Assembly (NCBI GenBank): GCA_009885995.1
Contig: VFJQ01000056.1
Location: forward strand, 62,001-126,000
Source: Verrucomicrobiota bacterium
GTDB lineage: Bacteria; Verrucomicrobiota; Verrucomicrobiia; Chthoniobacterales; Chthoniobacteraceae
Reading direction: 5' to 3'
Length of the DNA: 64,000 nt
Part shown: one piece after another, positions 7,018 through 15,975 of the stretch
How positions within the stretch are numbered: position 1 is the stretch's first letter
How the letters are laid out: each line of letters opens with the position of its first letter
The notes under the pieces: model-generated
What the model was told of the DNA's origin: nothing
Databases searched by the model: none
What the model saw: only the letters and a program-made list of their open reading frames with translations
Made by a program: the position numbers and the translations under genes

Positions 7018-8070
7018 GTGGACACGCTCACCATCGCCGCACTCAAACGCATCGCTCTCGCGGAAGGCCGCGCGGAGGGGGAGGTGCATGCGCAGATCGA
7101 GGCGGCGAATCGCAAGGAGACGCGGGATGGGAAGCCGTTCTTCGAGGTGGGGTTTGCGGATGCGGAGGCGAAGTTCACGCTGCGGGCGTGGAGCGATGCG
7201 CCGGCCTTCGCGGCGTGCGAGCGGATGCAGGGCGGGGAGTTCGTGGCGGTGAGCGGGGAGTTCACGCACAGCGGGAATTTCGGCCTGGAGGCGAAGCGCT
7301 GGACGATGCGCCCGCTGACCGATGAGGAGCGGGCGGCGCTGCTCGGCGGTCCGCCGGTGCTGCGCGAGCGGCAGGCGGCGGACTTCGCGCACATCGAGGC
7401 GGCGATGGCGTCACTCACGGAGCCGCGCTTGCGGGCGCTGACGCAGCTTTTTCTCGCCGACTACGGCGAGCGGTATCGGCGGGCGGCAGCGGCGCGGGGG
7501 AATCATCACGCGCGGCGGGGCGGGCTGATCGAGCACGTGGCGCAGATGATGAGGAGCGCGGAGGCGATCTGCTCGGCGTATCCGCTGCTGAATCGCGACC
7601 TGATGCTCGCGGGCGTGCTTTTCCACGACTGCGGGAAGATGTGGGAGAACGGGATGCCGGCGGATGGGTTCGTGAGCCCGTTCGATGAGCTGGGCGAGCT
7701 GCTCGGGCACATCACGATCGGGATCGAGCTGGTGAACGCGCTGTGGCGCAAGCTAATGGCGACGCCCGAGGCGGCGGCGTGGAGGGAGCTGTCGCCGCCG
7801 AGCGAGGACGTGCGGCTGCACCTTCTCCATCTGCTCGCGGCGCACCACGGGGAGCTGCAATTTGGCTCGCCGGTGCCGCCGAAGACGCCCGAGGCGTGGG
7901 CGCTGCACTACGTGGATAATCTCGACGCGAAGCTGGAGATGATGGCGGGCGCTTACGCAAACTCGAAGCCGCTCGCACCGCGCATCCGCGAGCGGGCGTG
8001 GCCGCTGTCGGGGAATCCGGTGCTGCCGCTGCGGAAGTTCAGCGCGGAGCCGCCGGCCGGGGCGGCTTGA
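7018..8070 (+). CDS. YhaM-like OB-fold/HD-domain 3'-5' exoribonuclease
   Basis: A 350-residue protein with an N-terminal OB-like nucleic-acid-binding part (about 20-95) and a metal-dependent HD domain: HHARRGGLIEHV, FHDCGK near residue 202, LLAAHHGE and YVDNLDAKL supply the metal ligands. The arrangement is that of YhaM/CBF1-type 3'-5' exonucleases, which trim RNA and DNA in the cytoplasm. I chose GTG at 7018 because upstream codons run through the family A repeat and translate into repeat-like sequence. The order OB then HD supports YhaM over a plain HD phosphohydrolase. Confidence 0.75.
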   Translation: MDTLTIAALKRIALAEGRAEGEVHAQIEAANRKETRDGKPFFEVGFADAEAKFTLRAWSDAPAFAACERMQGGEFVAVSGEFTHSGNFGLEAKRWTMRPLTDEERAALLGGPPVLRERQAADFAHIEAAMASLTEPRLRALTQLFLADYGERYRRAAAARGNHHARRGGLIEHVAQMMRSAEAICSAYPLLNRDLMLAGVLFHDCGKMWENGMPADGFVSPFDELGELLGHITIGIELVNALWRKLMATPEAAAWRELSPPSEDVRLHLLHLLAAHHGELQFGSPVPPKTPEAWALHYVDNLDAKLEMMAGAYANSKPLAPRIRERAWPLSGNPVLPLRKFSAEPPAGAA

Positions 8071-8123
8071 AAATTTCACAGGGCAAGCGGGCCGACGTTG
8101 GGTAAGGTTCGCGGTCGCGTCGC

Positions 8124-9539
8124 ATGATTCGTTTGCCCAGACGATCTCTTGTCCTGTCTCTCGCGGTGGTTCTCACCGCGTTGCCGCTGCATTCGCACGG
8201 CGCTCCGAATCCATTCCCGGCGCTCGAACAACTCGAGGCGCTCGGCGCGGATGTCGGGGGTGGCGACTTCGCAACGGCGGTCGCGAAGAAGCAGAAGCGC
8301 GTCGTGGAATTGATGCTGCGCGCGGAGGTCAGTCCGAACATCCCCGATGCCACCGGGCGGACGCCGCTCTTTCACGCCGCCGCCGCGGGCGATGAAGCGC
8401 TCGTCGCGCGGCTGCTGGCTGCGGGGGCCGATCCGAACCTCGCCGACGCCGAGCGCGTGACGCCGCTGATGGCGGCGGTCGTGGCGGGCAAAGCGGCGTT
8501 GTTCGACGCCCTGCTCGCGGCCGGCGCGAACGTGAACGCGGCGGACCGGTGCGGACGCACGCCGCTGCACTACGCGATCGCCGCGCAGCAACTCCCGGCG
8601 GTGCAGCGGCTCCTCGATGCGAATGCGAGGTCGGACGCGCAGAGCTGCGATGGACGCGACGCGCTCGGGCTGGCGGTCGAGGCGCGCGACGAGAAGCTGG
8701 CGCAGGCGCTGCTCGATCGCGTGGAGCAGCGCGAATGGGATTTCGGCGGGCGCAGCCTGCTCAAGCAGGCAGTCGATGCGGGCGATGTGGGGAAGGTGCG
8801 GCGCGTCCTTTCAAAACACATCGGCCCGCCGACGCCGGAGGATTGCCGCGAGCCCTTGCTCGCCTATGCGGTGGCGGCAAACGACCTCAAGCTCGCCGGG
8901 CTGCTGCTCGAGTCCGGCGCCGATCCGAACACGACGCTCGAAGCGCCCGTGGAGCCGCGCTTTCTCGAATACACGCCGCCGAAATTTCTCAAACACTACC
9001 TGACCGAGGAGCCGGGGATGACGGTGCTGATGGTCGCGGCAGGGCTCGGGCACGACGTGATGGTGCGGCGGCTCATCGAGCACGGCGCCGATCGCTTCCG
9101 AGCGACGCGCAGCAAACACAAACTGATCCCTATCTACTTCGCCGCGTGGGGCGAGCACGCGGAGTGCATCCAGACGCTCATCGGGAACGCGCCGAGTCCG
9201 CAGCAGGTGCGGATCGAGATCAGCCTCGCGGCGCAACGGGCGACGCTTTATCGCGACGGGTCGGCGGTGTTTAAGACGGAGATCAGCACCGGGCGCAAAG
9301 ACTTCCCGACGCCGACGGGGCGCTTCGTAGTGACGGACAAGAAGACCCATCACGTCTCGACGATCTACAAGGTGAAGATGCCGTATTTCATGCGGCTGAG
9401 CTGCCGGGACTTCGGGATGCACGAGGGCGTGGTGCCGGACTATCCGGCGAGCCACGGCTGCATCCGGCTGCCGGGCGAGGCGGCGCGGCGGCTGTTCAAG
9501 GAGGTGCCGGTCGGCACGCTCGTGACGATCACGAACTGA
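8124..9539 (+). CDS. Exported ankyrin-repeat / L,D-transpeptidase fusion
   Basis: A 471-residue protein with a signal peptide (MIRLPRRSLVLSLAVVLTAL), about seven ankyrin repeats over roughly residues 45-350 (for example TPLFHAAAAGDEALVARLL, TPLHYAIAA) and a C-terminal YkuD domain. The catalytic motif SHGCIRLP is near residue 443 with the Cys, His and Arg intact, preceded by STGRKDFPTPTGRF. L,D-transpeptidases cross-link peptidoglycan or attach proteins to it in the periplasm. The ankyrin part probably binds a protein partner; this pairing is unusual. It ends back-to-back with the kinase gene. Confidence 0.88.
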   Translation: MIRLPRRSLVLSLAVVLTALPLHSHGAPNPFPALEQLEALGADVGGGDFATAVAKKQKRVVELMLRAEVSPNIPDATGRTPLFHAAAAGDEALVARLLAAGADPNLADAERVTPLMAAVVAGKAALFDALLAAGANVNAADRCGRTPLHYAIAAQQLPAVQRLLDANARSDAQSCDGRDALGLAVEARDEKLAQALLDRVEQREWDFGGRSLLKQAVDAGDVGKVRRVLSKHIGPPTPEDCREPLLAYAVAANDLKLAGLLLESGADPNTTLEAPVEPRFLEYTPPKFLKHYLTEEPGMTVLMVAAGLGHDVMVRRLIEHGADRFRATRSKHKLIPIYFAAWGEHAECIQTLIGNAPSPQQVRIEISLAAQRATLYRDGSAVFKTEISTGRKDFPTPTGRFVVTDKKTHHVSTIYKVKMPYFMRLSCRDFGMHEGVVPDYPASHGCIRLPGEAARRLFKEVPVGTLVTITN

Positions 9540-11618
9540 TCAGCGCTCGCGTTTCTTGATCGGCCGGGGCGTAGGCTTGCTCGACTCGGGAGCCGAGGCC
9601 GCGGCTTCCGGGGTGAAGCGCTCGGGGGCCGGGTATTTCACGCCGAGCAACCCGGGCTCGGCGCGGGCGTCCTGCAGTTCGCCGCGGTGATAGACACGGA
9701 CGATGTAGCCGAAGAAGCGGCGCTTGCTCTTGGCCGGCATCGAGGCGGTGCGGTCGTAGGAAACTTCGATGGTCTCGTCGCCGCCCTGCGCCCAATCGAC
9801 CGGCGGGTCGGCGAACTTGTAGCTCACGTCGGCCTCGGTCCTCACGACGCGGCCTTCGCCGACCTCGTCGAAGAGCAGCACCGAGATATCCACGTCGGCG
9901 GCGCTGATCTTCGCTGCCGGGCGGGCCTTGATCTGGATGCGCAGCGTGAGCCGGAGACCTTGCGAATCGAGAGCATCGTCGCGCTCGATCGCGCCGAGGC
10001 CGAGCACCGCTTTCGGGTTCAGCGCGGAGACGGCTTCGGTGGAGGGAAGCTCAGCCGCTGGCGGAGCAGGCGGCGCCGGAGTGGGCGCGGCGACGGACAT
10101 CTGGATCCGCGCCTCTGCGGCGACGTAAAAGGTGCCCGCGGATTCGCCCATGGCGAGGATGCGCTTCCATTCGTCGGCGGCGCGCTCCGACTTGCCCATG
10201 CGCTCGAAGGTGAGCGCGAGTTCCGCCATCGCTTCCGGGTTGTCCGGCGCGAGGCCGATCGCTTCGCGGAGCCGGGCGACGGCGAACTCGTTGCTCCCAC
10301 TCGCGCGCAGTTGTTTCGCTTCGCTCACGAAATCGCGATAGCGCTGCTCGGGCGAAGGCGCCGGTGGTTCCGGCGGCTCCGGTGTGGCGGTCGGCTTGAT
10401 TTCCGTCACAGCCTCGGGAGCCGGCGTGGCCTCAGGCGCGCCGGGCGCAGCGGCTTGCGTGCGGGCCTTCGGGTGGAAGGGCAATGGCGGTCTCTGCCGC
10501 CACACGCTCTCGGGCGGCTCCACATCGGTCGCTTGCGGAATCGGCGAATCGAGTGGCGCCTTTCGCGGGCGATCGGTGACCCAAAACGCCGTGCTCATGA
10601 GCAGCGCCGCGCTGATCCAGATGCCGATCCAGAGCCGCCAGTTGATCCCCGGCGGGCCACCATCCTCGATCTCGGCCTGCGCGAGGCGGGCCGGGCTCGC
10701 CGTCGATCGGCGCGGGGTGGCTTTCTCGTTTCGCAGCTGCGTCAGCCGCGCGGCGACGGCGCGCGCGCTCACGGGCCGCTTAGCCGGATCCTTCGCGAGC
10801 AGTTCGGCGACGAGTTTTTCCCAACCCTCGGAGACGAGCACCGCGGGCTTCCCGGCCTCCTGCCGCAGCGCATTGATCCGCGGCGGCGTGGATTCGAAGA
10901 GCTGGTGAAGGATGTCGCCGCGGAAGAAGGGCGGCCGGCCGGCGAGCAGGCAGTAGATCGTGACGCCGAGCGCGTAGAGATCGTCGGACGGCGTGGCGCG
11001 TTCGCCGCGGGTTTGCTGCGGGCTGGCGTAGGGGAGGGTGCCGGCGCTCTTGCTGTGTGTGAGCTGCGTGAAGCTCTCACTGGCCCGCGCGGAGAAGCCG
11101 AAGTCGGCGACTTTCAAGCGGCCCGTCTCATCGAGGAGCAGGTTCGCGGGCTTGAGGTCGCGGTGGACGACGCCGGCGACCTCGTGGGCGTGGATGAGGG
11201 CGCCGCACAGTTCGTCGAGCCAGCCGTGGATCTGCCACGGCTCGAATCGCCCGTCGGGCTGCTCCGCGCGGATCTGGTCGAGATTGCCGCCGGTGGCGAG
11301 TTCCATGGCGATGCACGCGACGGAACGCGCGCGGTCTTCGACGATGTTGTGGACGCGGAGGATGTTCGGGTGCGTAAGCCGGAGTGCGTTGCGCGTCTCG
11401 GACTTGAGCTGCTCCATCGCCCCGGCATCGCGCACGAGCACCTCGGGGAGAAATTTCAGCGCGACCGGGAGCTCGAGCGTCTCATCCTGCGCGCGCCACA
11501 CGACGCCCATGCCGCCGCGGCCCAGCACATCGACGAGCCGGTATCGCTCCGCGATAACGTCGTCCGCGCGCAACTTGCGAAGCGCGTCGTCGGTCGGAGG
11601 CGGAATCTGGCGGGCCAT
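9540..11618 (-). CDS. Membrane-anchored Ser/Thr protein kinase with TPR region
   Basis: A 692-residue protein. The Hanks-type kinase domain (about 25-295) has the glycine loop GRGGMGVVW, catalytic Lys in VALKFLP, HRDLKPANLL and DFG (VADFGFSA), then GTLPYASPQQ. One transmembrane segment (about 327-346) follows, then a proline-rich linker, a TPR-like pair (SNEFAVARLREAIGLAPDNPEA) and a C-terminal beta-rich domain of unknown family. The catalytic part is cytoplasmic and the rest probably periplasmic. Stop codons of this gene and the ankyrin gene are directly adjacent on opposite strands. Ligand and targets are unknown. Confidence 0.9.
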   Translation of the reverse strand: MARQIPPPTDDALRKLRADDVIAERYRLVDVLGRGGMGVVWRAQDETLELPVALKFLPEVLVRDAGAMEQLKSETRNALRLTHPNILRVHNIVEDRARSVACIAMELATGGNLDQIRAEQPDGRFEPWQIHGWLDELCGALIHAHEVAGVVHRDLKPANLLLDETGRLKVADFGFSARASESFTQLTHSKSAGTLPYASPQQTRGERATPSDDLYALGVTIYCLLAGRPPFFRGDILHQLFESTPPRINALRQEAGKPAVLVSEGWEKLVAELLAKDPAKRPVSARAVAARLTQLRNEKATPRRSTASPARLAQAEIEDGGPPGINWRLWIGIWISAALLMSTAFWVTDRPRKAPLDSPIPQATDVEPPESVWRQRPPLPFHPKARTQAAAPGAPEATPAPEAVTEIKPTATPEPPEPPAPSPEQRYRDFVSEAKQLRASGSNEFAVARLREAIGLAPDNPEAMAELALTFERMGKSERAADEWKRILAMGESAGTFYVAAEARIQMSVAAPTPAPPAPPAAELPSTEAVSALNPKAVLGLGAIERDDALDSQGLRLTLRIQIKARPAAKISAADVDISVLLFDEVGEGRVVRTEADVSYKFADPPVDWAQGGDETIEVSYDRTASMPAKSKRRFFGYIVRVYHRGELQDARAEPGLLGVKYPAPERFTPEAAASAPESSKPTPRPIKKRER

Positions 11619-11679
11619 GGGCGCCGGGACACTTCCACCGCCCCACCCGCCCCGCCACTGCTATTGCGGGCGGTCCGGG

Positions 11680-12360
11680 TCAGGACGCCTTTGCGTAGAG
11701 CTGGCTATTCTCGTCGAGGTTCTTCACGACCGTGCAGAGATAGACGGGCTCCGGATGCACGTCGCGATACTTGGTGATCTCCGTCTTGTTGAGCACCTTG
11801 AATCCGTAGCGCTCGAACATCTTCGCCCCGCGCCGGTCCTCGAAGACGACCATCTGGCCGAAGACGCGCTTTTCCCCGGCGTCGTGGAGATACTTGAGAT
11901 AGGCGTCCACGATGGCGCAGGTGCAGGCGACGCTGCGGGCGTCGGCGAGGAGATTGATATGGAAGTGCGCGGTCCGCCGCGGCGCTTGCGGCACTTCCTT
12001 CCACGCCTGCGTGAGGATCCACTTCACGAACTTCTTCGACGCCTCGCGGTAGCGCGGATAGCGCACGATGCCGCGGAGGAAGAGGGCGAGGTTGTTGTAG
12101 AAATTGTAGAGCTGCTGCCGCAGCGGGAAGCGCGAGCCGAGCAGGTAGCCGCGGATGTCGCCGTTCACGAGCAGCACGAAGGACGACTCGGGTTCCCAAT
12201 CCGTGTAGTAGGCGGTGAGGTAGTCGGCGAAGAGCTCGCGATCCTCGAAGACGGGATCGATCGGCTTTCCGAGGAAGCCGGTCTCGCAGCACAGCTCGCG
12301 CACGCGGGCGCGGTCGGCGCGTTGGAAGTTGCGGATCTCGAATTTCTTGTCGGCGGACAT
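11680..12360 (-). CDS. GNAT-like acyltransferase
   Basis: A 226-residue protein beginning MSADKKFEIRNFQRADRARVREL, the usual first strand and helix of GNAT N-acyltransferases, with FVLLVNGDIRGYLLGSR as the central strands and GAKMFERYGFKVLN as the C-terminal acceptor loop. The expected acetyl-CoA loop is only loosely recognisable, so fold assignment is better than activity. The start is one base after the stop of the glycosyltransferase gene, so the two form an operon, possibly modifying a shared glycan or lipid. Confidence 0.7.
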   Translation of the reverse strand: MSADKKFEIRNFQRADRARVRELCCETGFLGKPIDPVFEDRELFADYLTAYYTDWEPESSFVLLVNGDIRGYLLGSRFPLRQQLYNFYNNLALFLRGIVRYPRYREASKKFVKWILTQAWKEVPQAPRRTAHFHINLLADARSVACTCAIVDAYLKYLHDAGEKRVFGQMVVFEDRRGAKMFERYGFKVLNKTEITKYRDVHPEPVYLCTVVKNLDENSQLYAKAS

Positions 12361-12361
12361 T

Positions 12362-13531
12362 TTAGGGGCGGCGGTAATTAGCCACGACCTCGCGATAGAC
12401 GTCAAACAACCGCGTGAATACGTGCTGCCATGAATACTGCGCGGCGACGCGCCGGTGCAGAGCGGCGGGGTCGTGGAGGAAGTCTGCGCGCGCATGGGCG
12501 AGGATCGCGGCGGCGAGTGAGGCGGCGGTGTTTTCATCGGCCCACACGGCCTGGTCGGTGTGGATGAGCCGGTCCATGTAGCTGCCGCGGATGCCGATGA
12601 CGGCGAGCCCGCAGGCCTGTGCTTCGAGCGAGACGAGGCCGAAGGTCTCCTGCACGCCGGGATGCACGAAGAGATCGGCGGAGCGGTAGATCGCGGCGAG
12701 CTGGTGCGGGTCGGCGCAGTAGGAGAGATGGGTCACTTGGGACGGATGCTCACGGGTCAGCTCATTGAGCTCGCGGCGCTGGAGGCCGTCGCCGACGACG
12801 AGCAGATGGAAGCGATCGGGCGGCAGGAGGCGAAAGGCGTCGAAGAGCGTGTGCGTGTTTTTTTCCTGCGCCAGCCGGCCGACGTAGAGCAGCAGCGTGC
12901 GGTCGCGCGGGATGCGCAGCTCGGCGCGCACGTCTTCGCGGCGGGGGCGGTCGGGGCGGAAGACTTCGGTGTCCACGCCGAGGTCGCTGTGTAAGACATT
13001 CCGCACGCCCCAGCCGGCGAGCACTTCACCGAGCGCGGGACTGGGGACGATGGTGCGCTCAAAGCGGTTGTAGAGATTGCGCACGTAGCGCCGCGCGAAG
13101 TCCATGAACGCCTCCGTGATCGTGTGGCCGCAAAACTTCCGCACGGTGCGCACGTAGGCCTCGGGGAAGTGCGAGTGGTAAAAGCCGATCACTGGGATGC
13201 CGAGGGCGGCGCCGGAGTGGACGGCCTTCCACGCGACTTGATACGGGTCGCCGCTCTCGATGAGGTCGGGCCGCTCCTTTTCCAGGATGCGCTCGATCGC
13301 CTCGAGCCGCAGCAGCACGCGGTAGCGCGAGGTCTTCGAGATGAGCGGTGAAGCGATCGTGTAAGCGCGCGCGCGGTCGTCGCCGACACACTCGTCGCGC
13401 TCGCCGGGGATGATGAGGAGGTGCTCGTCGTTCCCACCGCGCTCGCGGAGGAAGCGGACCTTCTCGCCGACGTAGCGTTTCACCCCGCCGCTGAACGGGG
13501 AGTAGAATTGCGTGAGGTCGCAGAGCTTCAC
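12362..13531 (-). CDS. GT4-family glycosyltransferase
   Basis: A 389-residue retaining GT-B glycosyltransferase. The N-terminal lobe has FSGGVKRYVGEK (acceptor-side glycine loop) and YHSHFPEAY; the C-terminal lobe has LLYVGRLAQEKN, LLVVGDGLQRREL and the nucleotide-sugar EX7E region HPGVQETFGLVSLEAQACG. These enzymes add sugars to lipid or polysaccharide acceptors at the membrane face. The GNAT gene follows immediately. Upstream lies the GxxExxY element, whose left repeat ends 17 bp before the ATG. Donor and acceptor are unknown. Confidence 0.87.
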   Translation of the reverse strand: MKLCDLTQFYSPFSGGVKRYVGEKVRFLRERGGNDEHLLIIPGERDECVGDDRARAYTIASPLISKTSRYRVLLRLEAIERILEKERPDLIESGDPYQVAWKAVHSGAALGIPVIGFYHSHFPEAYVRTVRKFCGHTITEAFMDFARRYVRNLYNRFERTIVPSPALGEVLAGWGVRNVLHSDLGVDTEVFRPDRPRREDVRAELRIPRDRTLLLYVGRLAQEKNTHTLFDAFRLLPPDRFHLLVVGDGLQRRELNELTREHPSQVTHLSYCADPHQLAAIYRSADLFVHPGVQETFGLVSLEAQACGLAVIGIRGSYMDRLIHTDQAVWADENTAASLAAAILAHARADFLHDPAALHRRVAAQYSWQHVFTRLFDVYREVVANYRRP

Positions 13532-13548
13532 GCGGGGGAGCGGTGAGG

Positions 13549-14030
13549 TTTAACGCAAAGGCGCAAAGGGCGCAGAGGGGCGCTAAGGCTTTGAGGGTGG
13601 ATCGGGCAGGTTGTTGACCACGCGCTTGATGCCTTTTCGGAGGATGAGCTCGTGGAAATTGATGAGCAGACCGAGCCGGATACCAGTCAGACGCAGGTAG
13701 CTGAGCAGTTGCGCATGGTCGATGGGTAGCAGCGATTCCTTGGCTTTGGCGTCCACGATGACCTTCCCTTCGATGAGCAGGTCCAGGCGTAGAGGCGTCG
13801 CGAGTTTCACGCCCTTGTAAGTGATCGCGACGCGCTGCTGCCGCCGAAAGCTCAGCCCGCGCAGCTGCAACTCATAACACAGCGCCTCCTCGTAAATGCT
13901 CTCCACGAGCCCCGGCCCCAACTCGCGATGCACCTCCAGCGCCGCGCCGCTGATCTCCCGCGACAACGAGTTCTCGTCCCAGTCAGCCATGCTTTGCGTC
14001 CCTCTGCGTCCTTTGCGCCTTTGCGTTAAA
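13549..14030. mobile_element. Candidate mobile element: GxxExxY gene between 35-bp inverted repeats
   Basis: The left end 13549-13583 and right end 13996-14030 are reverse complements at 33 of 35 positions (core TTTAACGCAAAGGCGCAAAG). They enclose one gene of 408 bp. The repeats are a variant of the family A core found at 4.1, 4.8 and 6.8 kb. The element sits exactly between the trxB stop (one base from the right end) and the glycosyltransferase start. No target-site duplication was recognised. Mobility is inferred from structure and repeat sharing. Confidence 0.6.
13583..13990 (-). CDS. GxxExxY protein (PDDEXK_3-like nuclease fold)
   Basis: A 135-residue protein with the signature G27-L-V-E30-S-I-Y33 and a putative PDDEXK core: D70 in RLDLLIEG, then D80-A-K82 in VIVDAKAKE, and a following HAQLLSYL helix. 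The family is widespread and of unknown function; the fold suggests a metal-dependent nuclease. The start at 13990 is used because it gives the family's usual N-terminus (MADWDENSLSREISGAA); the upstream reading frame runs through the repeat into trxB. The stop overlaps the left repeat arm. The gene is wholly contained between inverted repeats. Confidence 0.85.
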   Translation of the reverse strand: MADWDENSLSREISGAALEVHRELGPGLVESIYEEALCYELQLRGLSFRRQQRVAITYKGVKLATPLRLDLLIEGKVIVDAKAKESLLPIDHAQLLSYLRLTGIRLGLLINFHELILRKGIKRVVNNLPDPPSKP

Positions 14031-14031
14031 A

Positions 14032-14955
14032 TTACGCGCCCAGATTCGCCAGATACCGCTCCGCATCCAGCGCCGCAGCGCAACCCTGGCCAGCAGCGGT
14101 GACGGCTTGGCGATAAACGTGATCGGCGACGTCGCCCGCGGCGAAGACACCGGGGACATTCGTCGCGGTGCCCTCGCGCTGGAGGAGGTAGCCGTTTGTG
14201 TCCATGTCGAGCTTGCCCTTGAAAGCGGCGGTGTTCGGCGTGTGGCCGATGGCGACAAAGACGCACTTCACGTCGAGATCGCGCTCGGCACCGGTATTCA
14301 CATCGCGCAGCCGCACGGCGCGCATCTCGCCCTGGTCATCGGCGAGATATTCCACCGGGATGGTGTTCCAGATCGGCTCGATCTTCGGATTCTCCAGCGC
14401 GCGGTCGGCCATGATCTTCGAGGCGCGCAGCGAGTCGCGGCGATGGATGAGATACACCTTGCTCGCGAAGCGCGTGAGGAAGGTCGCCTCCTCCGCGGCC
14501 GAGTCGCCACCGCCGACGACGCACACCGGCACGCCGCGGTAGAAAGCCCCGTCGCATGTCGCGCAGCTCGTGAGCCCGTGGCCGATCATCTTTTTCTCGT
14601 GGTCGAGCCCGAGGTAGCGCGCGCTCGCGCCCGCGGCGACGATGAGTGCCTTCGTCTCGACCCACGCGTCGTCGAGCTTCACGCGCACGTGGCCCGGCGC
14701 GGGCTCGAAGTCGGTGACGGTCGAGTATTGAAACCGCGCGCCGAAGCGCTCGGCCTGCGCCTTCATGTTCATGATGAGCTCGGGCCCGTCGATGCCGTCT
14801 TTAAAGCCGGGGAAGTTCTCGACCATCGTGGTCGTGGAGAGCTGGCCGCCGGGTTCGTGACCTTCAAGGACGAGCGGGGCGAGATTGGCGCGGGCGGTGT
14901 AAATGGCTGCGGTCAGCCCGGCGCAGCCGGTGCCGACGATGATGACGTTTTCCAT
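14032..14955 (-). CDS. trxB: Thioredoxin reductase
   Basis: A 307-residue flavoprotein that passes electrons from NADPH via FAD to thioredoxin. It shows the FAD loop IIVGTGCAGLTAAIYTARA, the redox-active CATC in TSCATCDGAFY, the NADPH loop VVGGGDSAAEEA and the C-terminal FAD motif GVFAAGDVADHVYRQAVTAA. Length is typical. One base separates its stop from the right end of the GxxExxY element, so the element may have replaced its original 3' flank. It diverges from the anti-sigma kinase gene. Confidence 0.95.
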   Translation of the reverse strand: MENVIIVGTGCAGLTAAIYTARANLAPLVLEGHEPGGQLSTTTMVENFPGFKDGIDGPELIMNMKAQAERFGARFQYSTVTDFEPAPGHVRVKLDDAWVETKALIVAAGASARYLGLDHEKKMIGHGLTSCATCDGAFYRGVPVCVVGGGDSAAEEATFLTRFASKVYLIHRRDSLRASKIMADRALENPKIEPIWNTIPVEYLADDQGEMRAVRLRDVNTGAERDLDVKCVFVAIGHTPNTAAFKGKLDMDTNGYLLQREGTATNVPGVFAAGDVADHVYRQAVTAAGQGCAAALDAERYLANLGA

Positions 14956-15066
14956 AAGCGGGCGCGACCGATAGCGGGGCGGCGGGGCGCTGGCAAATGG
15001 GGAAAGCGTGTGAGCGCGCAACACAGGCTTGCACCCCGGTGTGCGTGCTGCTTCAAAGCCCGCCGC

Positions 15067-15486
15067 ATGCACGAAGGAAGCATTTCCATTCACGTCGCCG
15101 CCGATGTCCGTGAGATCGAACGGCTGAACAAGCTCGTGCGGCAATTCGGCGAGCTGCACGACGTGCCCTCGCGCACGCTCTACGCGGTGAACCTCGCGCT
15201 CGATGAGCTGGTCACCAACGTCATCCTCTACGGCTTCGATGTCCCGGAAGGCCGGCAGGTCACCGTAAAGATCGCCACCGCGGCCGGCGAGCTGGTCGCG
15301 TCGGTGATGGACGACGGCAGGGCGTTCAACCCGCTCGAGGTCAAGGCGCCCGATCTCAACGCACCGCTCGAACGGCGCGATCTCGGCGGCTTGGGCGTCC
15401 ATCTCGTGCGCTCGCTCATGGACGCCGTGAGCTACTCCCGCGATGACGAGCGAAATGTGCTGACGGTGCGTAAACGTATCCGCTAA
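15067..15486 (+). CDS. Anti-sigma regulatory factor, HATPase (RsbW/SpoIIAB-like)
   Basis: A 139-residue single-domain GHKL ATPase. The N-box is LALDELVTNVILYGF, the G1 box VMDDGRAFNP and the G2 region LGGLGVHLVRSLMD. Such proteins bind a sigma factor or other target and phosphorylate a STAS antagonist. The STAS gene follows 19 bp downstream and a SpoIIE phosphatase after that, giving a complete partner-switching set. The target is not evident; no sigma factor is adjacent, so it may control secretion or exopolysaccharide instead. Confidence 0.88.
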   Translation: MHEGSISIHVAADVREIERLNKLVRQFGELHDVPSRTLYAVNLALDELVTNVILYGFDVPEGRQVTVKIATAAGELVASVMDDGRAFNPLEVKAPDLNAPLERRDLGGLGVHLVRSLMDAVSYSRDDERNVLTVRKRIR

Positions 15487-15505
15487 TTTCCAGCCCGCCC
15501 CGACC

Positions 15506-15856
15506 ATGCAGATCAACGAACAAAAACAGGGCGACGTGATGATCGTAGCCATCGACGACCACCTCGACACGATCGCGGCCCCGGCCTTCGAGCAGCGGCT
15601 GCTGGGGTTGATCGACGGCGGCGAACGCAAGCTCATCGTCGATTGCTCCGCGCTCCAATACGTGAACAGCGCGGGGCTGAAAGTGTTCCTGCTCACCGCC
15701 AAGAAGATCGAGACGCTCGGCGGCCAGCTCGTCATCTGCTCGCTCGCCGCAAGCGTGCTGATGATTTTTGAAATGATCGGCTTCACCCGCATCATGAAGA
15801 TCGCGCCAAACCGCGAGGAAGCCCTCCTCGCGCTCGGCAGCTCCGCACCGGCCTGA
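15506..15856 (+). CDS. STAS-domain anti-sigma factor antagonist
   Basis: A 116-residue SpoIIAA/RsbV-like protein. The phosphorylatable serine lies in YVNSAGLKV, preceded by LIVDCSALQ. In partner switching the unphosphorylated form sequesters the HATPase kinase and frees its target. It sits between the kinase and phosphatase genes. Length and motif are typical and the gene is intact. Confidence 0.9.
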   Translation: MQINEQKQGDVMIVAIDDHLDTIAAPAFEQRLLGLIDGGERKLIVDCSALQYVNSAGLKVFLLTAKKIETLGGQLVICSLAASVLMIFEMIGFTRIMKIAPNREEALLALGSSAPA

Positions 15857-15975
15857 CCCACACGCCGGCGCAGCCTCGAAACCCCTGCGCATGAATTCAA
15901 CCACCTCCATCGAACCAGCCGCCAGCCGCGCGGCCTCCGGCGGAGTCGCGTGCGGAAAGGGGCGGGACGATTGAG

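Noticed and set aside
13991..14266. N-terminal extension of the GxxExxY protein
   Set aside because: It reads through the inverted repeat and into trxB; the family N-terminus starts at 13990.
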